A stretch of 64,000 nt of DNA, from positions 62,001 to 126,000 of the forward strand of contig NZ_BSOW01000004.1 of assembly GCF_030160715.1 (NCBI RefSeq). The letters are read 5' to 3'. The stretch comes from Bradyrhizobium iriomotense. GTDB lineage: Bacteria > Pseudomonadota > Alphaproteobacteria > Rhizobiales > Xanthobacteraceae. The notes beneath the pieces were generated by a model. The model did not search any database. It had not been told where the DNA came from and saw only the letters and a list, made by a program, of their open reading frames with translations. This document shows, one piece after another, positions 28,933 through 39,347 of this stretch (position 1 is its first letter; every line of letters starts with the position of its first letter). The position numbers and the translations under genes were made by a program.

Positions 28933-30503
28933 GCGGCATTGCGACACCGATTGTAGTCACACCCGGCCGCGTCAGCCTCGGCGATCTCGCGCAGGTGCTT
29001 GCGGGCGCGACCGTAGAGCTCGATCCGTCGTTCTGGCCCGCGGTCGACGCTGCATCGGCGATCGTAATCGCGGCCGCGAAGGCGCCTGCGCCGGCCTACG
29101 GCATCAACACCGGGTTCGGAAAGCTGGCCTCGAAGCGCATTTCGCCCGACCAGACGGCGACGCTTCAGCACAATCTGATCGTGTCGCATTGCTGCGGCGT
29201 GGGGCCGCCGACGCCGGGGCCGGTGGTGCGCTTGATGATCGCGCTGAAGATCATCTCGCTGGGGCGCGGCGCATCAGGCGTGCGGCGCGACGTCATCGTG
29301 CAGCTTCAGGCGATGCTGGCGCGTGGCGTCTTGCCGCTGGTGCCGCAGCAGGGTTCGGTCGGCGCCTCCGGCGATCTGGCGCCGCTCGCGCACATGGCCG
29401 CGGTCATGATCGGCGAGGGGCAGGCGGTGGTTGGCGGAACGACCATGCCGGGCCGCGAAGCCCTGGCCCGCGCCGGTCTTGCGCCATTGACGCTTGGTCC
29501 CAAGGAAGGCCTTGCACTCATCAACGGCACGCAGTTCTCCACGGCCTATGCGATCTCCGGCCTGTTGCGCGCGCACGCGCTGTCCTGCGCGTCGCTGGTG
29601 ACGGGCGCCCTATCCGTCGATGCGGCGATGGCCTCGACGGTACCGTTTCGTCCGGAAATCCACGCGCTGCGCGGCCATCCCGGACAGATCGTGGCCGGCG
29701 CGACGCTGATGGCCTTGCTTGAGGGCAGCGATATCCGCCAGTCGCATCTCGAAGGCGACGAGCGGGTGCAGGATCCCTATTGCCTGCGCTGCCAGCCGCA
29801 AGTGGCCGGTGCGGCGCTCGACGTGCTGACGCAAGCGGCGAGCACGTTGATGATCGAGGCCAATTCCGTCACGGACAATCCGCTTGTGCTGGTCGAGACC
29901 GGCGAGATCGTGTCGGGCGGCAATTTCCACGCCGAGCCGGTCGCCTTTGCCGCCGACGGAATCGCGCTCGCGCTGTCGGAAATCGGCGCCATCAGCGAGC
30001 GGCGCATCGCAACGCTGGTTGATCCCGCGCTGAATTTCGGCCTGCCGCCTTTTCTCACGCCCGATCCCGGCCTCAACTCCGGCTTCATGATCGCCGAGGT
30101 CACGGCGGCGGCGCTCTATGCCGAAAACAAGCAGCGTGCCGCGCCATGTTCGATCGATTCGACGCCGACCAGCGCCAATCAGGAAGATCATGTGTCGATG
30201 GCCGCGCATGCCGCGCGGCGGCTCTCCGACATGGCGGATAATCTCGGCTCCATCCTCGGCATCGAGCTGCTGGTCGCCGCGCAAGGCATCACGCTGCGCC
30301 TCCCGCATTTGACCAGCCCCGCGCTCGCGTCTGTCATTGCAGCCTTGCGTGAGGTGGTGCCGGCACTCGGGCCCGACCGCTACATGGCCGACGACCTCGC
30401 CAGGGCCAAGGCGCTGGTCGAGGCCGGCGCGCTGCCGCGCATCGCGAGCTCTGTGCTCGCGAAAGATCCGTTTCCATTGCTTGCCTCAGAGGTCGCCTCA
30501 TGA
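28929..30503 (+). CDS. hutH: Histidine ammonia-lyase
   Basis: A 524-residue lyase that converts histidine to urocanate. The Ala-Ser-Gly at residues 146-148, in [15 protein letters not shown], forms the MIO prosthetic group by cyclisation. [11 protein letters not shown] near residue 57 is the conserved active-site loop. The start is a GTG overlapping the hutI stop; a longer in-frame extension inside hutI is ignored. The stop overlaps hutU. Confidence 0.95.
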   Translation: MSGIATPIVVTPGRVSLGDLAQVLAGATVELDPSFWPAVDAASAIVIAAAKAPAPAYGINTGFGKLASKRISPDQTATLQHNLIVSHCCGVGPPTPGPVVRLMIALKIISLGRGASGVRRDVIVQLQAMLARGVLPLVPQQGSVGASGDLAPLAHMAAVMIGEGQAVVGGTTMPGREALARAGLAPLTLGPKEGLALINGTQFSTAYAISGLLRAHALSCASLVTGALSVDAAMASTVPFRPEIHALRGHPGQIVAGATLMALLEGSDIRQSHLEGDERVQDPYCLRCQPQVAGAALDVLTQAASTLMIEANSVTDNPLVLVETGEIVSGGNFHAEPVAFAADGIALALSEIGAISERRIATLVDPALNFGLPPFLTPDPGLNSGFMIAEVTAAALYAENKQRAAPCSIDSTPTSANQEDHVSMAAHAARRLSDMADNLGSILGIELLVAAQGITLRLPHLTSPALASVIAALREVVPALGPDRYMADDLARAKALVEAGALPRIASSVLAKDPFPLLASEVAS

Positions 30504-32170
30504 ACCGCCGAATGGACAATGAACGCACGATCCGCGCGCCGCACGGCTCCGACATCAGCGCAAGAAGCTGGCTGACGGAAGCGCCGCTCCGCATGCTCAT
30601 GAACAATCTCGATCCCGATGTGGCCGAGCGGCCGGGTGAACTCGTCGTCTATGGCGGGATCGGCCGCGCGGCGCGCGACTGGGAGAGTTTTGACCGGATC
30701 GTTGCTTCGCTGCGCAAGCTCGAGGGCGACCAGACGCTGCTCGTTCAGTCGGGCAAGCCGGTCGGCATCTTTCGCACCCATGCCGATGCGCCGCGGGTGC
30801 TGATCGCGAACTCCAATCTCGTGCCGCACTGGGCAACGCTCGATCACTTCAACGCGCTCGACAAGGCCGGCCTGATGATGTTCGGCCAGATGACGGCCGG
30901 CTCCTGGATCTATATCGGCAGCCAGGGCATCGTGCAGGGTACCTACGAGACCTTCGTCGAGGTCGGGCGCCGCCATTATGGCGGGAGCCTTGCGGGCAAA
31001 TGGATCTTGACGGCGGGTCTCGGCGGCATGGGCGGCGCGCAGCCGCTGGCGGCGACGATGGCCGGTGCTTCGCTGCTCGCGATCGAGTGCCAGCCGAGCC
31101 GCATCGAGATGCGCCTGCGCACCGGCTACCTCGATCGTCAGGCGAGCTCGCTGGATGAAGCACTCGCGCTGATGGCGGAGGCAGCGCAAACCAAAAAGGC
31201 GGTCTCTGTCGGCTTGCTCGGCAATGCCGCCGACGTCTTTCCCGAGCTTATGCGCCGGAGCGTCAAGCCCGACATCGTGACCGACCAGACCAGCGCCCAT
31301 GATCCGATCAACGGGTATTTGCCGAAGGGATGGACGCTTGCGGAGTGGGAATCGAAGCGCAAGGACGATCCCAAGGCCGTGGAACTCGCGGCAAAGTCCT
31401 CCATGGTCGACCACGTCAAGGCGATGCTGGATTTCCATGCGCAGGGCATTCCGACGCTCGACTACGGCAACAACATCCGCCAGATGGCGAAGGACATGGG
31501 GCTGATCAATGCGTTCGATTTCCCGGGCTTCGTGCCGGCCTACATCCGCCCGCTGTTCTGCCGCGGTGTCGGGCCGTTCCGCTGGGCCGCGCTGTCAGGC
31601 GATCCCGAGGATATCTTCCGCACCGATGCGAGGGTGAAGGAGCTGATGCCGCACGACAAGCACCTGCACAACTGGCTCGACATGGCCAAGGCGCGCATCA
31701 AGTTCCAGGGGCTGCCGGCGCGGATCTGCTGGGTCGGTCTCGGCGACCGGCATCGGCTTGGGCTCGCCTTCAACGAGATGGTGGCGCGCGGCGAAGTGAA
31801 GGCGCCGATCGTGATCGGCCGCGATCATCTCGACAGCGGCTCGGTGGCAAGCCCGAACCGCGAGACCGAGGCGATGCGCGACGGTTCGGACGCGGTGTCG
31901 GACTGGCCGCTGCTCAATGCGCTCTTGAATTGCGCCAGCGGAGCCACCTGGGTGTCGCTGCATCACGGCGGCGGCGTCGGCATCGGTTATTCGCAGCACG
32001 CCGGCATGGTGATCGTCGCCGACGGCACGGCGGATGCCGCCCGCCGTCTCGAACGCGTACTGTGGAACGATCCGGCGAGCGGCGTCATGCGTCACGCCGA
32101 TGCAGGCTACGAGACGGCGATCGACTGCGCTCGCGCAAGTGGGCTCGATCTGCCGAGCCTCACGGGCTAG
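30500..32170 (+). CDS. hutU: Urocanate hydratase
   Basis: A 556-residue enzyme with the NAD-binding [18 protein letters not shown] (as written [11 protein letters not shown]) and the conserved [16 protein letters not shown] region plus [17 protein letters not shown]. It converts urocanate to imidazolone propionate. ATGA overlap with hutH. It is the last gene of the rightward hut unit; hutG would often follow but does not. Confidence 0.95.
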   Translation: MNRRMDNERTIRAPHGSDISARSWLTEAPLRMLMNNLDPDVAERPGELVVYGGIGRAARDWESFDRIVASLRKLEGDQTLLVQSGKPVGIFRTHADAPRVLIANSNLVPHWATLDHFNALDKAGLMMFGQMTAGSWIYIGSQGIVQGTYETFVEVGRRHYGGSLAGKWILTAGLGGMGGAQPLAATMAGASLLAIECQPSRIEMRLRTGYLDRQASSLDEALALMAEAAQTKKAVSVGLLGNAADVFPELMRRSVKPDIVTDQTSAHDPINGYLPKGWTLAEWESKRKDDPKAVELAAKSSMVDHVKAMLDFHAQGIPTLDYGNNIRQMAKDMGLINAFDFPGFVPAYIRPLFCRGVGPFRWAALSGDPEDIFRTDARVKELMPHDKHLHNWLDMAKARIKFQGLPARICWVGLGDRHRLGLAFNEMVARGEVKAPIVIGRDHLDSGSVASPNRETEAMRDGSDAVSDWPLLNALLNCASGATWVSLHHGGGVGIGYSQHAGMVIVADGTADAARRLERVLWNDPASGVMRHADAGYETAIDCARASGLDLPSLTG

Positions 32171-32215
32171 TTGGCGGCCTTCGGGATGAATGCCAGACGT
32201 TGGGTGCCGAGCCGC

Positions 32216-32389
32216 TCAGCGATTCCGGCTCATCGGCTGTCCGGACACCAGATCGATGAAATGGACGCGCGCACAGGCGGGGCAGGTGAAGGCCTCAAAA
32301 CTCCGCCCTTCGGCTCCCTGCTGCTTTTCCAAATGAGTTTGCACATTCATGCCCGTCTGGGGGCAACGAAAAACGATCAAATCGGCCAT
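32216..32389 (-). CDS. Small CPQTG zinc-ribbon-like protein
   Basis: A protein of about 57 residues with cysteines in FRCPQTGMNV and FTCPACARVH, a spacing that suggests a small zinc ribbon. It resembles the product at 44767-44979, so the two are likely paralogues. Such proteins are frequent in Bradyrhizobium but have no assigned role. The ATG at 32389 was chosen because it begins just before the conserved part; the ribosome binding site is weak. Function unknown. Confidence 0.6.
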   Translation of the reverse strand: MADLIVFRCPQTGMNVQTHLEKQQGAEGRSFEAFTCPACARVHFIDLVSGQPMSRNR

Positions 32390-32470
32390 CGCGACAGCAT
32401 GTAGGGATGGCCTGTTTCGTCCTTGATCTAGATCAGTTTTGGAAACGCTCTGAGCCCGACGATAGCATCT

Positions 32471-32501
32471 CGCATATGCGAAGGGGCCCCGGAGGGCCCC
32501 T
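32471..32501 (-). terminator. GC-rich hairpin after the tyrosine-rich protein gene
   Basis: An 8-bp GC stem (32482-32489 with 32494-32501) lies just downstream of the leftward gene that ends at 32509, next to a CGCATATGCG palindrome. There is only a two-T tail on that strand, so efficiency as an intrinsic terminator is uncertain. Confidence 0.4.
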
Positions 32502-32508
32502 CGAAATC

Positions 32509-32769
32509 TCACCAACGGCGCCAGCCATAATAGCGCGGGGCATAGTAGCGCGGCCCATAATATCTGGGAGCATAATACGGCGCGTAACCGTAACCCATGT
32601 AGTAGGTCGGCTGCCGCCAGCAGCGTCCCCAGGCGTCGCAGACCAGGCGAACCTGCTCGGCGCCCGATGAGACCTGCGGGGCAGGTGCCAACGGCATGGC
32701 CGACGCGGCCGGCGATGCTGCGACCGCAGCGAACAATGACGCGGCAACGAGGCCAATTCTAAGCTTCAT
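32509..32769 (-). CDS. Small secreted Tyr/Arg-rich protein
   Basis: An 86-residue protein with a clear signal peptide ending in PAASA-MP. The mature part has VCDAWGRCW with two cysteines, then a C-terminal run built from repeats of APRYYG/GPRYY and ending in WRRW. This composition is common among short alphaproteobacterial envelope proteins of unknown function. It is monocistronic, followed by a GC hairpin. Confidence 0.7.
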   Translation of the reverse strand: MKLRIGLVAASLFAAVAASPAASAMPLAPAPQVSSGAEQVRLVCDAWGRCWRQPTYYMGYGYAPYYAPRYYGPRYYAPRYYGWRRW

Positions 32770-33048
32770 GATGCGTGTTTTCCTCTGCTTACCGGCGCGA
32801 AGATACCGAACAGGTTCTGATCAAATTGTGGCGGAACCAAAATGTAATGCTGATGAACAATTCTTCAGCCCGGCGGCCACGGCCCAATTCCAACCGGCAA
32901 AAAGCGCGTCATGCCGCCGGGACGTTGGCTCTCCCGCGCAGCACCGCTTTGATACTTGATCTCGCGCAATTCGCGCGCCCTGCGGCGCCGCTAGGCTGCA
33001 TGTCGTGGGAGCGGCGACGCGCCGGTTCCCTCAAGAAGGTGAACCACC
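32770..33048. other. Divergent intergenic region
   Basis: About 280 bp between the small secreted protein gene and the DUF3775 gene, which diverge. It should hold both promoters. I found no convincing small gene, repeat or operator in it. Confidence 0.4.
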
Positions 33049-33459
33049 ATGCGGAGCATTCCCAGCCTGTCGATCTCGCCCGAGAAGGTCTTCTTCATCA
33101 TCGCGAAATCGCGTCAATCCGACAGCGGGGCGGACAGTGGCGGCGTCATCCTGGATAGCGGCGACGACGACATGAGCTACGGCCGCAGCGGCCGGGGAGA
33201 GGCGACCGACCGCGCGGAGCTGGCCGGCTTTATCCGCGACCTCAATGTTGACGAGCAGATTGATCTCGTGGCGCCGACGTGGCTCGGCCGCGGCGATGGC
33301 GACCTTTCGACCTGGCGCGAGCTGCAGGCCCAGGCCGCCCAGGCCCACAACAATCGTACCGCCTCCTATCTGATCGCGACGCCGATGCTCGCGGACTATC
33401 TCGAGGAGGCGATGACGCAGTTCGGCAAGTCCTTCGAAGAGTTCGAAGAGCATCTCTGA
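33049..33459 (+). CDS. DUF3775-type protein
   Basis: A 136-residue soluble, acidic protein whose layout (ISPEKVFFIIAKSR at the start, LNVDEQIDLVALTWLGRG-like segment, and TPMLADYLEEAM near the end) matches the DUF3775 family. The family is common in alphaproteobacteria and has no known biochemical role. AAGAAGGTG serves as the ribosome binding site. It stands alone, convergent with the next gene. Confidence 0.75.
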   Translation: MRSIPSLSISPEKVFFIIAKSRQSDSGADSGGVILDSGDDDMSYGRSGRGEATDRAELAGFIRDLNVDEQIDLVAPTWLGRGDGDLSTWRELQAQAAQAHNNRTASYLIATPMLADYLEEAMTQFGKSFEEFEEHL

Positions 33460-33565
33460 CCGGCCGCGCGCCCGGCATGATTCGGGCCGATTACTCGGCC
33501 GCCATGCGCAACGCTCTGCATCGCGAGGTCGGCAAGGACCTCCCGCCGGCAGCGCGTCGGTGCCC

Positions 33566-33829
33566 TCAGTAGCAGGGGTGCCGGCGCCTATCCTGGCCGA
33601 TATAGGCCGCCGAGCTCTGGTAACACTGGATGGTCGACGTTCCGTCGTAATAGGCGAAGCTGCCGGGCGTGGCCCCCGGACCGTAATTGTGGATGTAGCT
33701 GATCGGGTAGGGCAGCGGATTGGCGTAATAGCGGTGGTACCGGTGATGGACCCGCGCCTCGGACAGGCTCGGAGCGAGCGTCACCACCGACAGGGCGGCG
33801 ACCGCCGCAAGGCACTTCAACTTGCTCAT
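33566..33829 (-). CDS. Small secreted His/Tyr-rich protein
   Basis: An 87-residue protein with an N-terminal signal peptide (cleavage near LSEA-RV) followed by a histidine- and tyrosine-rich segment, VHHRYHRYYANPLPY, and two cysteines in the C-terminal half. It resembles in style the protein at 32509-32769 but is not obviously homologous. Probably exported; function unknown. Confidence 0.65.
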   Translation of the reverse strand: MSKLKCLAAVAALSVVTLAPSLSEARVHHRYHRYYANPLPYPISYIHNYGPGATPGSFAYYDGTSTIQCYQSSAAYIGQDRRRHPCY

Positions 33830-34115
33830 CTTGATTCTCCGGAACCCGACCTACGGGCAACGATGTTATAGCGATTTGCGACCCGTAGGGCACCCGCTTT
33901 GCGACCGTAAACCGGGTGAAATTCCACAGATTTACCCTTGGTGCGGCTGGGACGGCCGACGAGCCCCAAGGTCTGCCCATTTTTGGCCTTTTCCGGATGC
34001 TTAACGAATTCCCAACACAGTTTGGCCAAGAGTTCGTTCGCACTAGGTGGCCGGCCCCTTGGGGGGCTCTTTGAGGTCGGCTCACTTCAAACAGGGCTTC
34101 AGCCGTTACTCTGCA
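33830..34115. other. Divergent intergenic region
   Basis: About 286 bp between two divergent secreted-protein genes. Apart from presumed promoters I see no gene or strong structure; small in-frame extensions of the neighbouring gene here lack coding character. Confidence 0.35.
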
Positions 34116-34562
34116 ATGCGCATCACGCTCATCAGCTTGCTGTTGCTGTCCTGCGTCGCCGCGGCGCCCGCGCGCGCGGATTTGCACATCACGCGCGACC
34201 ACGGCGGTTACGTCGAGGAATACAAGGTCAAGTACAAGCGCGTCCGCGACAAGGGCGAGCGTGTCATCATCGACGGCATCTGCAATTCGGCCTGCACCCT
34301 GGTCCTGGGTATCGTGCCCATGAGCAAGATCTGCGTGACGCCGCGCGCCAGCCTCGGCTTCCACCAGGCCTACTACGACAAGGCCTTCACCTTCGGCATC
34401 AAGGTGACGAGCGCGTCGGGCACGTCCGATCTGATGTCCTACTACCCGGACACGGTGAAGGACTGGATCCAGCGCAATGGTGGGCTCACCACCGAGATGA
34501 AGAAGATCAAGAACGGCGTCGATCTCTGGAAGATCGTCGATCCCTGTCCCGACGAATGGTGA
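34116..34562 (+). CDS. Predicted ClpP-like periplasmic protein
   Basis: A 148-residue protein with a signal peptide (cleavage near ARA-DL). It contains GICNSACTLVLG followed by ASLGFHQAYY, which match the serine and histidine regions of ClpP/crotonase-fold periplasmic proteins (COG3904-like). A serine-hydrolase activity is possible but the third catalytic residue is not evident. The ATG at 34116 is preferred over an upstream extension because it begins the signal peptide. It is a single-gene unit, and its substrate is unknown. Confidence 0.6.
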   Translation: MRITLISLLLLSCVAAAPARADLHITRDHGGYVEEYKVKYKRVRDKGERVIIDGICNSACTLVLGIVPMSKICVTPRASLGFHQAYYDKAFTFGIKVTSASGTSDLMSYYPDTVKDWIQRNGGLTTEMKKIKNGVDLWKIVDPCPDEW

Positions 34563-34667
34563 GCCGCCGGGCCGCCTGACGTCGTCCCCGACGCGGCTTG
34601 CGCGTCCCTCCTACCGCAGCATCAGACCCGCCCAAATTCGCATTGCCGCGCTGCCCGTGGTCGGGCA

Positions 34668-35552
34668 ATGAGAGCGGCAATGAATCATAATCAAGAAAAT
34701 TGGGCCGCGCGCGCGGCGCCGGTCCTCTTCGTCGTGTTGTGGAGCACCGGGTTCATCGCCACCAAATCCGTCGTCAACAACGCCGATCCCTTGACTTACC
34801 TCGCCATCCGCATGGCGATCGTGGTCGGCTTGATGGCGATCATCGTGGCAATTGCACGTCCCAAATGGCCCGACGGCACCGGCATCGCCCACAGCGCGGT
34901 CGCGGGTATTCTCGTCCACGGCTTCTATCTCGGCGGCACCGCGATCGCGATCGCGCATTCGATTCCCGCCGGCCTCTCCGCGCTCATCCCGGGCCTCCAG
35001 CCGATCTTGACCTCGACCATTGCCAATCGCTGGCTCGGCGAGCGGGTGACGCCGCTGCAATGGGGCGGGCTCTTGCTGGGTCTCGGTGGCGTGGTGCTGA
35101 TCCTGCACAACCGTCCGATGACGGGGGAGGCGGGCCTCGGATGGCTCGCCTCGGTGGTCTCGCTGATCAGCATCACGCTCGGCACGCTCTACCAGCGCCG
35201 CTACTGCAACCACATCGACTGGCGCGCCGGCAATCTCGTGCAATATGTCGCAGTGACGCTGTTCTTTGCGGTCGGCGCCTTCGCCTTCGAGGACCGCGTG
35301 GTGCACTGGACGCGAGAGTTCGTGCTGGGGCTGGCCTGGCTCGCGGTGGTGCTCTCGATCGGATCGATCGGCCTGTTGTACTGGCTGATCCGGCATTCGG
35401 CCGCGACCGCGGTTGCGAGCCTGTTTTATCTGGTGCCGGCGGTCACGGCGCTGATGGCCTATCTGCTGTTCGGCGAAAGGCTCGATGCGGTGGCAGTTGC
35501 CGGCATGGCGATCTGCGCCGCGGCGGTCTTCCTGGTCAACAGGCACTTCTAG
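34668..35552 (+). CDS. EamA/DMT-family transporter
   Basis: A 294-residue inner-membrane protein with ten hydrophobic segments in two EamA repeats. The first repeat begins VLFVVLWSTGFIATK, and the second carries SLFYLVPAVTALMAYLLFGE, a typical end of the drug/metabolite transporter family. An ATG four codons further in (34680) is an alternative start. It probably exports or takes up a small metabolite; the substrate cannot be told. Confidence 0.85.
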   Translation: MRAAMNHNQENWAARAAPVLFVVLWSTGFIATKSVVNNADPLTYLAIRMAIVVGLMAIIVAIARPKWPDGTGIAHSAVAGILVHGFYLGGTAIAIAHSIPAGLSALIPGLQPILTSTIANRWLGERVTPLQWGGLLLGLGGVVLILHNRPMTGEAGLGWLASVVSLISITLGTLYQRRYCNHIDWRAGNLVQYVAVTLFFAVGAFAFEDRVVHWTREFVLGLAWLAVVLSIGSIGLLYWLIRHSAATAVASLFYLVPAVTALMAYLLFGERLDAVAVAGMAICAAAVFLVNRHF

Positions 35553-35640
35553 CCGCGGGCGGACTTCGACGCGGCGGGCGAGAAGAGTGTGCAGGCCGCC
35601 GGACACAGGGCATCCGGAGGCCTGGCCTTTAGGTCCGCGA

Positions 35641-35904
35641 TCAGCGCTTGGCTTTCTTCTTTTTCTTGGCGGCTTTCTTCACGGCCTTCTTGGGAGCCTT
35701 CTTCGCGGCTTTCTTCTTGGTGGCCTTCTTCTTGGAAGCCTTCTTGGCCTTCTTTGCCGTCTTCTTCTTCGCCGCTACTTTCTTTGCGACCTTCTTGGCG
35801 GCTTTCCGCGCCTTCTTCGGCGCGGGCTTTGCAGCCGCTTTCGGCGGCTCCGCAACGGGCATAGCTTCGATCGCCGGCTCAATGACGGGTGTGTCGTCGT
35901 TCAT
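35641..35904 (-). CDS. Histone H1-like Lys/Ala-rich protein
   Basis: An 87-residue protein whose first 20 residues are acidic and proline-rich. The remaining two thirds consist of KKA, KKV and APKKA repeats, ending KKKKKAKR. It is strongly basic and low in complexity, like bacterial histone H1-like DNA-binding proteins (the AlgP and Hc1 C-terminal type). It probably binds DNA or RNA non-specifically. The repeated AAG/GCC codons give the coding DNA a strong purine bias, so slippage-driven length variation is likely among relatives. Confidence 0.7.
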   Translation of the reverse strand: MNDDTPVIEPAIEAMPVAEPPKAAAKPAPKKARKAAKKVAKKVAAKKKTAKKAKKASKKKATKKKAAKKAPKKAVKKAAKKKKKAKR

Positions 35905-35970
35905 ATCGTCCCCCAGGGTTTGAACGGAGCGATGACGATAGCGGGATTCGACAACCTGTCAAAGCAGCGC

Positions 35971-37410
35971 TCAACCTTTGCGGATCTTCGCGTAGGCTGC
36001 GAGCGCGCGCTCGCGCCCCCTCGCATGATCGACGAACGGACAGGGATAGCTGCGGCCGAGCTCGACGCCTGCGCTCGCAAGCTCGATCGGAGTTGCCTTC
36101 CAGGGTTGATGGATCAGCTTGGCCGGCAGATGCTTCAGCTCGGGCACCCAGCGCCGGACATAGGTGCCATCAGGATCGAATATCTCGCCCTGGAGCACCG
36201 GGTTGAAGACGCGGAAATAGGGCGCAGCATCGGCGCCGCAGCCGGCGACCCATTGCCAGTTGGCGGGGTTGCTGCCGGCGTCGGCATCGACCAGCGTGTC
36301 CCAGAACCACGCTTCGCCCTGTCGCCAGTCGATCAGGAGATGCTTGACCAGGAAGGAGGCCACGACCATCCGCACCCGGTTGTGCATCACGCCGGTGTGC
36401 CAGAGCTCGCGCAGGCCGGCATCGACGATCGGATAACCGGTCCGGCCGCGCTGCCAGGCGGCAAGCGCGGTCTCATCACGCCTCCACGGGAAGGAATCGA
36501 AGCTGGATTGCAGATTCTCGGTCGCAAGATCGGGATGGTCGAACAGGAGGTGGCGGCAGAACTCGCGCCAGCCGAGCTCGCTGAGGAATTTCTCGACGCC
36601 GCTCGCAAGAGCGGGGTCCTCGGCGGCGGCGAAGCGCGCGGCGTGCCAGAGCTGGCGTGGGCTGATCTCGCCGAAGCGCAGATGCGGCGACAGCCGCGAG
36701 GTGCCCGGCAGGTCGGGCCGGTCGCGATCGCTGGCATAGCCACGCGCGGTGGTCTTGAGGAAGTCGCGCAGCCGGCCGCGGGCCTGGGTCTCGCCGGGCT
36801 GCCAGGTCGCGCGCAAGCCGCCGGTCCAATCGGGTCGCGTCGGTTCGAGCCCGTAGCTTTCGAGGGTATCGCTCGCAAGCGCCAAACCAGCCCGCAGCGC
36901 TTTCGGTGCCGGTAGAGGCTTTGGTGGATCGCCCAGCGCCAACACGCGCCGCCAGAATGGGGTGAACATGCGCAGGCCACGGCCCTCCTTGTTGCGGATC
37001 GCGCCAGGTGAGGCCAGGAGGTCGCCAGGGAAGCTTTGTGGGTCCACGCCGAGCTTTGCAAGGCTCCCCTTGAGTTTTGTCTCAAGCGCTTGATGCGGTG
37101 CCTGCGCAATCTCGTTCCAGTAGACCGCGGCTGCCTCGCTTTCGCGTGCCACCTCGGGGATCACCTTAACCGCTGGTCCTCTGCGTAGCGTGAGCACGCC
37201 GCCGATCGCGGCGAGGCCTGCGGCAAGCGACCGCAGCGACTGCGCCAGCCACCAGCGCGCCGCACCCCCCGGCGGCCGTCCCACGGTGTCGTCGAGGACA
37301 TGGAGGCAGATCACCGGTGCGCCGGCGCGCGCGGCGGCGTGGAGGGCCGGGTGGTCGGACAGGCGCAGGTCATCCCGAAACCAGACGATGAGCGGTCGCG
37401 GGCTTGGCAT
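35971..37410 (-). CDS. phrB: Deoxyribodipyrimidine photolyase
   Basis: A 479-residue class I photolyase. The N-terminal antenna domain begins [16 protein letters not shown]. The FAD domain includes [43 protein letters not shown] and [20 protein letters not shown], all hallmark segments. It repairs UV-induced cyclobutane pyrimidine dimers with blue light. It is monocistronic and diverges from the chemoreceptor gene. Confidence 0.95.
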   Translation of the reverse strand: MPSPRPLIVWFRDDLRLSDHPALHAAARAGAPVICLHVLDDTVGRPPGGAARWWLAQSLRSLAAGLAAIGGVLTLRRGPAVKVIPEVARESEAAAVYWNEIAQAPHQALETKLKGSLAKLGVDPQSFPGDLLASPGAIRNKEGRGLRMFTPFWRRVLALGDPPKPLPAPKALRAGLALASDTLESYGLEPTRPDWTGGLRATWQPGETQARGRLRDFLKTTARGYASDRDRPDLPGTSRLSPHLRFGEISPRQLWHAARFAAAEDPALASGVEKFLSELGWREFCRHLLFDHPDLATENLQSSFDSFPWRRDETALAAWQRGRTGYPIVDAGLRELWHTGVMHNRVRMVVASFLVKHLLIDWRQGEAWFWDTLVDADAGSNPANWQWVAGCGADAAPYFRVFNPVLQGEIFDPDGTYVRRWVPELKHLPAKLIHQPWKATPIELASAGVELGRSYPCPFVDHARGRERALAAYAKIRKG

Positions 37411-37529
37411 GGTCGCAGATGACCCTCGTTTACCTTTTGGAAAGCATGCCGTACGCGGCGATACGAACCGCCGTTAATGCGTTCGTAAGCCGGTTCCCTC
37501 AAATATACGCCGCTTTTTGGGGGAGTTTC

Positions 37530-39266
37530 ATGTCCAATCAGTTGACTGGGAAGTACGTTCCGCAGTTCAAGTTCAAGCTCGGCACCAAGGCGGTGCTGTG
37601 CGCGGTGCTCCTGATTGCGGTGAATACGGCACTCGTGGTCGGTGCGGGCTATTGGTCTCTCACGTCCGAGTTCAACGATCGCGCGCTGCGCGACATCGAG
37701 GTCAATCTGCGCACGCTGGCGCTCGCCTTCTCCGAGATCGTGCCCGACGCCAAGATCACGACGAAGGACGGCATGGTCGTCCGCGCTGAGATCCCCAAGA
37801 TGCCCGACTTTAGGGATCACGCGATCGTCGATCGCGCCGTATCGTATGTCGGCGGCAATGCCACGCTGTTCGTGTTCGACGATGCCAGCGGGCAGTTCGT
37901 CCGCCGCTCGACCAACGTGAAGAAGGAGAATGGTGACCGCGCCGTCGGCACCCAGCTTGCCGCCGATCACCCCGGCCAGGGCCCCCTGCGCAAGGGCGAG
38001 GCGTATAAGGGACCGGCCACGCTGTTCGGCAAGTCCTACATGACCGCCTATTTCCCGGTCTCGGATGCCGCCGGCAAGGTCGTCGGCATTCTCTATGTCG
38101 GCATCCCCATGGCGCAATTCGAGAGCATGTTGGCGGAGGCGATCCGCAACATGGCGATTGCGGCCGGCATCGCAGCGCTGCTGGTGCTCGCTCTCACCAT
38201 GTTGGTCGTGCGCCGCGTGACCAGGCCGCTGAGCTCGGTGACGAATTCGCTGACGGCGCTGGCCAATGGCCAGAACGACATCAGCATCGATTGCGAGGAC
38301 CGGGCGGACGAGATCGGTGAGATCGCGCGCACGGCCGCGGTGTTCAAGAGCAATTCGCAGGAGCGGGCACGCCTGCGCAGCGAGCAGGCTGCGACCGCGG
38401 CGGCGGCCGCCGAGCAGCGCAAGTCCGAGCTGCGCAACTTCGTCGACCAGTTCCGCGGCAGCGTCGGCGGCATCCTCAACAACGTGCTGGACTCATCGAG
38501 CGAGTTCGAGCGCGTTGCGCGGCAACTGACCGATGCCGCTCGTTCGACCGCCGAACTGTCGGCACACTCCGCCGGCGCCTCGGAGACCGCCTCCGACCAC
38601 GTGAGGTCGGCGGCTGCGGCCTCCGACGAGCTCTCCAAGTCGATCAGCGAGATCACCCGCAGGGTGCAGGAGTCGAACGAGATCTCCGCCGAGGCGGTGA
38701 AGCAGGCGGAGGCCACCGATCAGCGCATCGCGCAGCTGTCGGAAGCCGGCGCCCGCATCGGCGACGTCGTCAAGCTGATCACCTCGATCGCCGAGCAGAC
38801 CAATCTGCTGGCGCTCAACGCCACGATCGAAGCTGCCCGCGCGGGCGATGCGGGACGCGGCTTTGCCGTGGTGGCACAGGAGGTCAAGACCCTCGCCGGC
38901 CAGACCGCCAAGGCGACCGACGAGATCTCCAGCCAGATCGCCAGCATGCAGCTCGCGACCGAAGAGTCGGTCGCCGCCATCAAGGCGATCGGCCAGACCA
39001 TCGAGCGCATCAGCGGCATCGCCACGTCGATCTCTGCGGCGGTCGAGCAGCAGAAGGGCGCCACCCACAACATCGCCGGCAGCGTTCGGGCTGCGGCGAG
39101 TGGCACGGCGGATGTCGCCGCCAACGTCCGTCATGCGGCCAAGGGTGCGAACGAGACCGGCGAGACCTCGAGCCGGATGTTCGCCTCCGCCCAGGCGCTG
39201 TCGGGCGAGAGCCTCAATCTGAAGTCCGAGGTCGAGAAATTCCTCGACCGCGTGCGCGCGGCTTGA
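37530..39266 (+). CDS. Methyl-accepting chemotaxis protein with Cache sensor
   Basis: A 578-residue transmembrane chemoreceptor. It has a first membrane helix near residues 20-43, a periplasmic single-Cache-type domain to about 200 (with LFVFDD and [24 protein letters not shown]), a second helix to about 235, a HAMP domain, and a long coiled-coil signalling domain. The tip reads [20 protein letters not shown], the CheA/CheW-binding hairpin. The ATG at 37530 follows GGGGGAG; a longer frame overlaps the photolyase start. Cache_3/Cache_2 domains often sense small organic acids; the ligand is unknown. Confidence 0.92.
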   Translation: MSNQLTGKYVPQFKFKLGTKAVLCAVLLIAVNTALVVGAGYWSLTSEFNDRALRDIEVNLRTLALAFSEIVPDAKITTKDGMVVRAEIPKMPDFRDHAIVDRAVSYVGGNATLFVFDDASGQFVRRSTNVKKENGDRAVGTQLAADHPGQGPLRKGEAYKGPATLFGKSYMTAYFPVSDAAGKVVGILYVGIPMAQFESMLAEAIRNMAIAAGIAALLVLALTMLVVRRVTRPLSSVTNSLTALANGQNDISIDCEDRADEIGEIARTAAVFKSNSQERARLRSEQAATAAAAAEQRKSELRNFVDQFRGSVGGILNNVLDSSSEFERVARQLTDAARSTAELSAHSAGASETASDHVRSAAAASDELSKSISEITRRVQESNEISAEAVKQAEATDQRIAQLSEAGARIGDVVKLITSIAEQTNLLALNATIEAARAGDAGRGFAVVAQEVKTLAGQTAKATDEISSQIASMQLATEESVAAIKAIGQTIERISGIATSISAAVEQQKGATHNIAGSVRAAASGTADVAANVRHAAKGANETGETSSRMFASAQALSGESLNLKSEVEKFLDRVRAA

Positions 39267-39273
39267 TCGGCGC

Positions 39274-39299
39274 GGCGGGCTGAAACCATCCGGCCCGCC
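39274..39299 (+). terminator. Possible hairpin after the chemoreceptor gene
   Basis: GGCGGGC (39274-39280) pairs with GCCCGCC (39293-39299) a few bases after the stop. There is no T run, so it is a weak or factor-dependent terminator at best. Confidence 0.3.
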
Positions 39300-39347
39300 A
39301 CGCCGTAGCTTGCGGCATCATGTGGCTGTCCGGACGGGGAGGCTGCC

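Noticed and set aside
35641..35904. The plus-strand Phe/Ala-rich frame opposite the histone-like gene
   Set aside because: It is the antisense of AAG-GCC repeats, which always yields a long frame; the basic protein on the minus strand has the start and family character.
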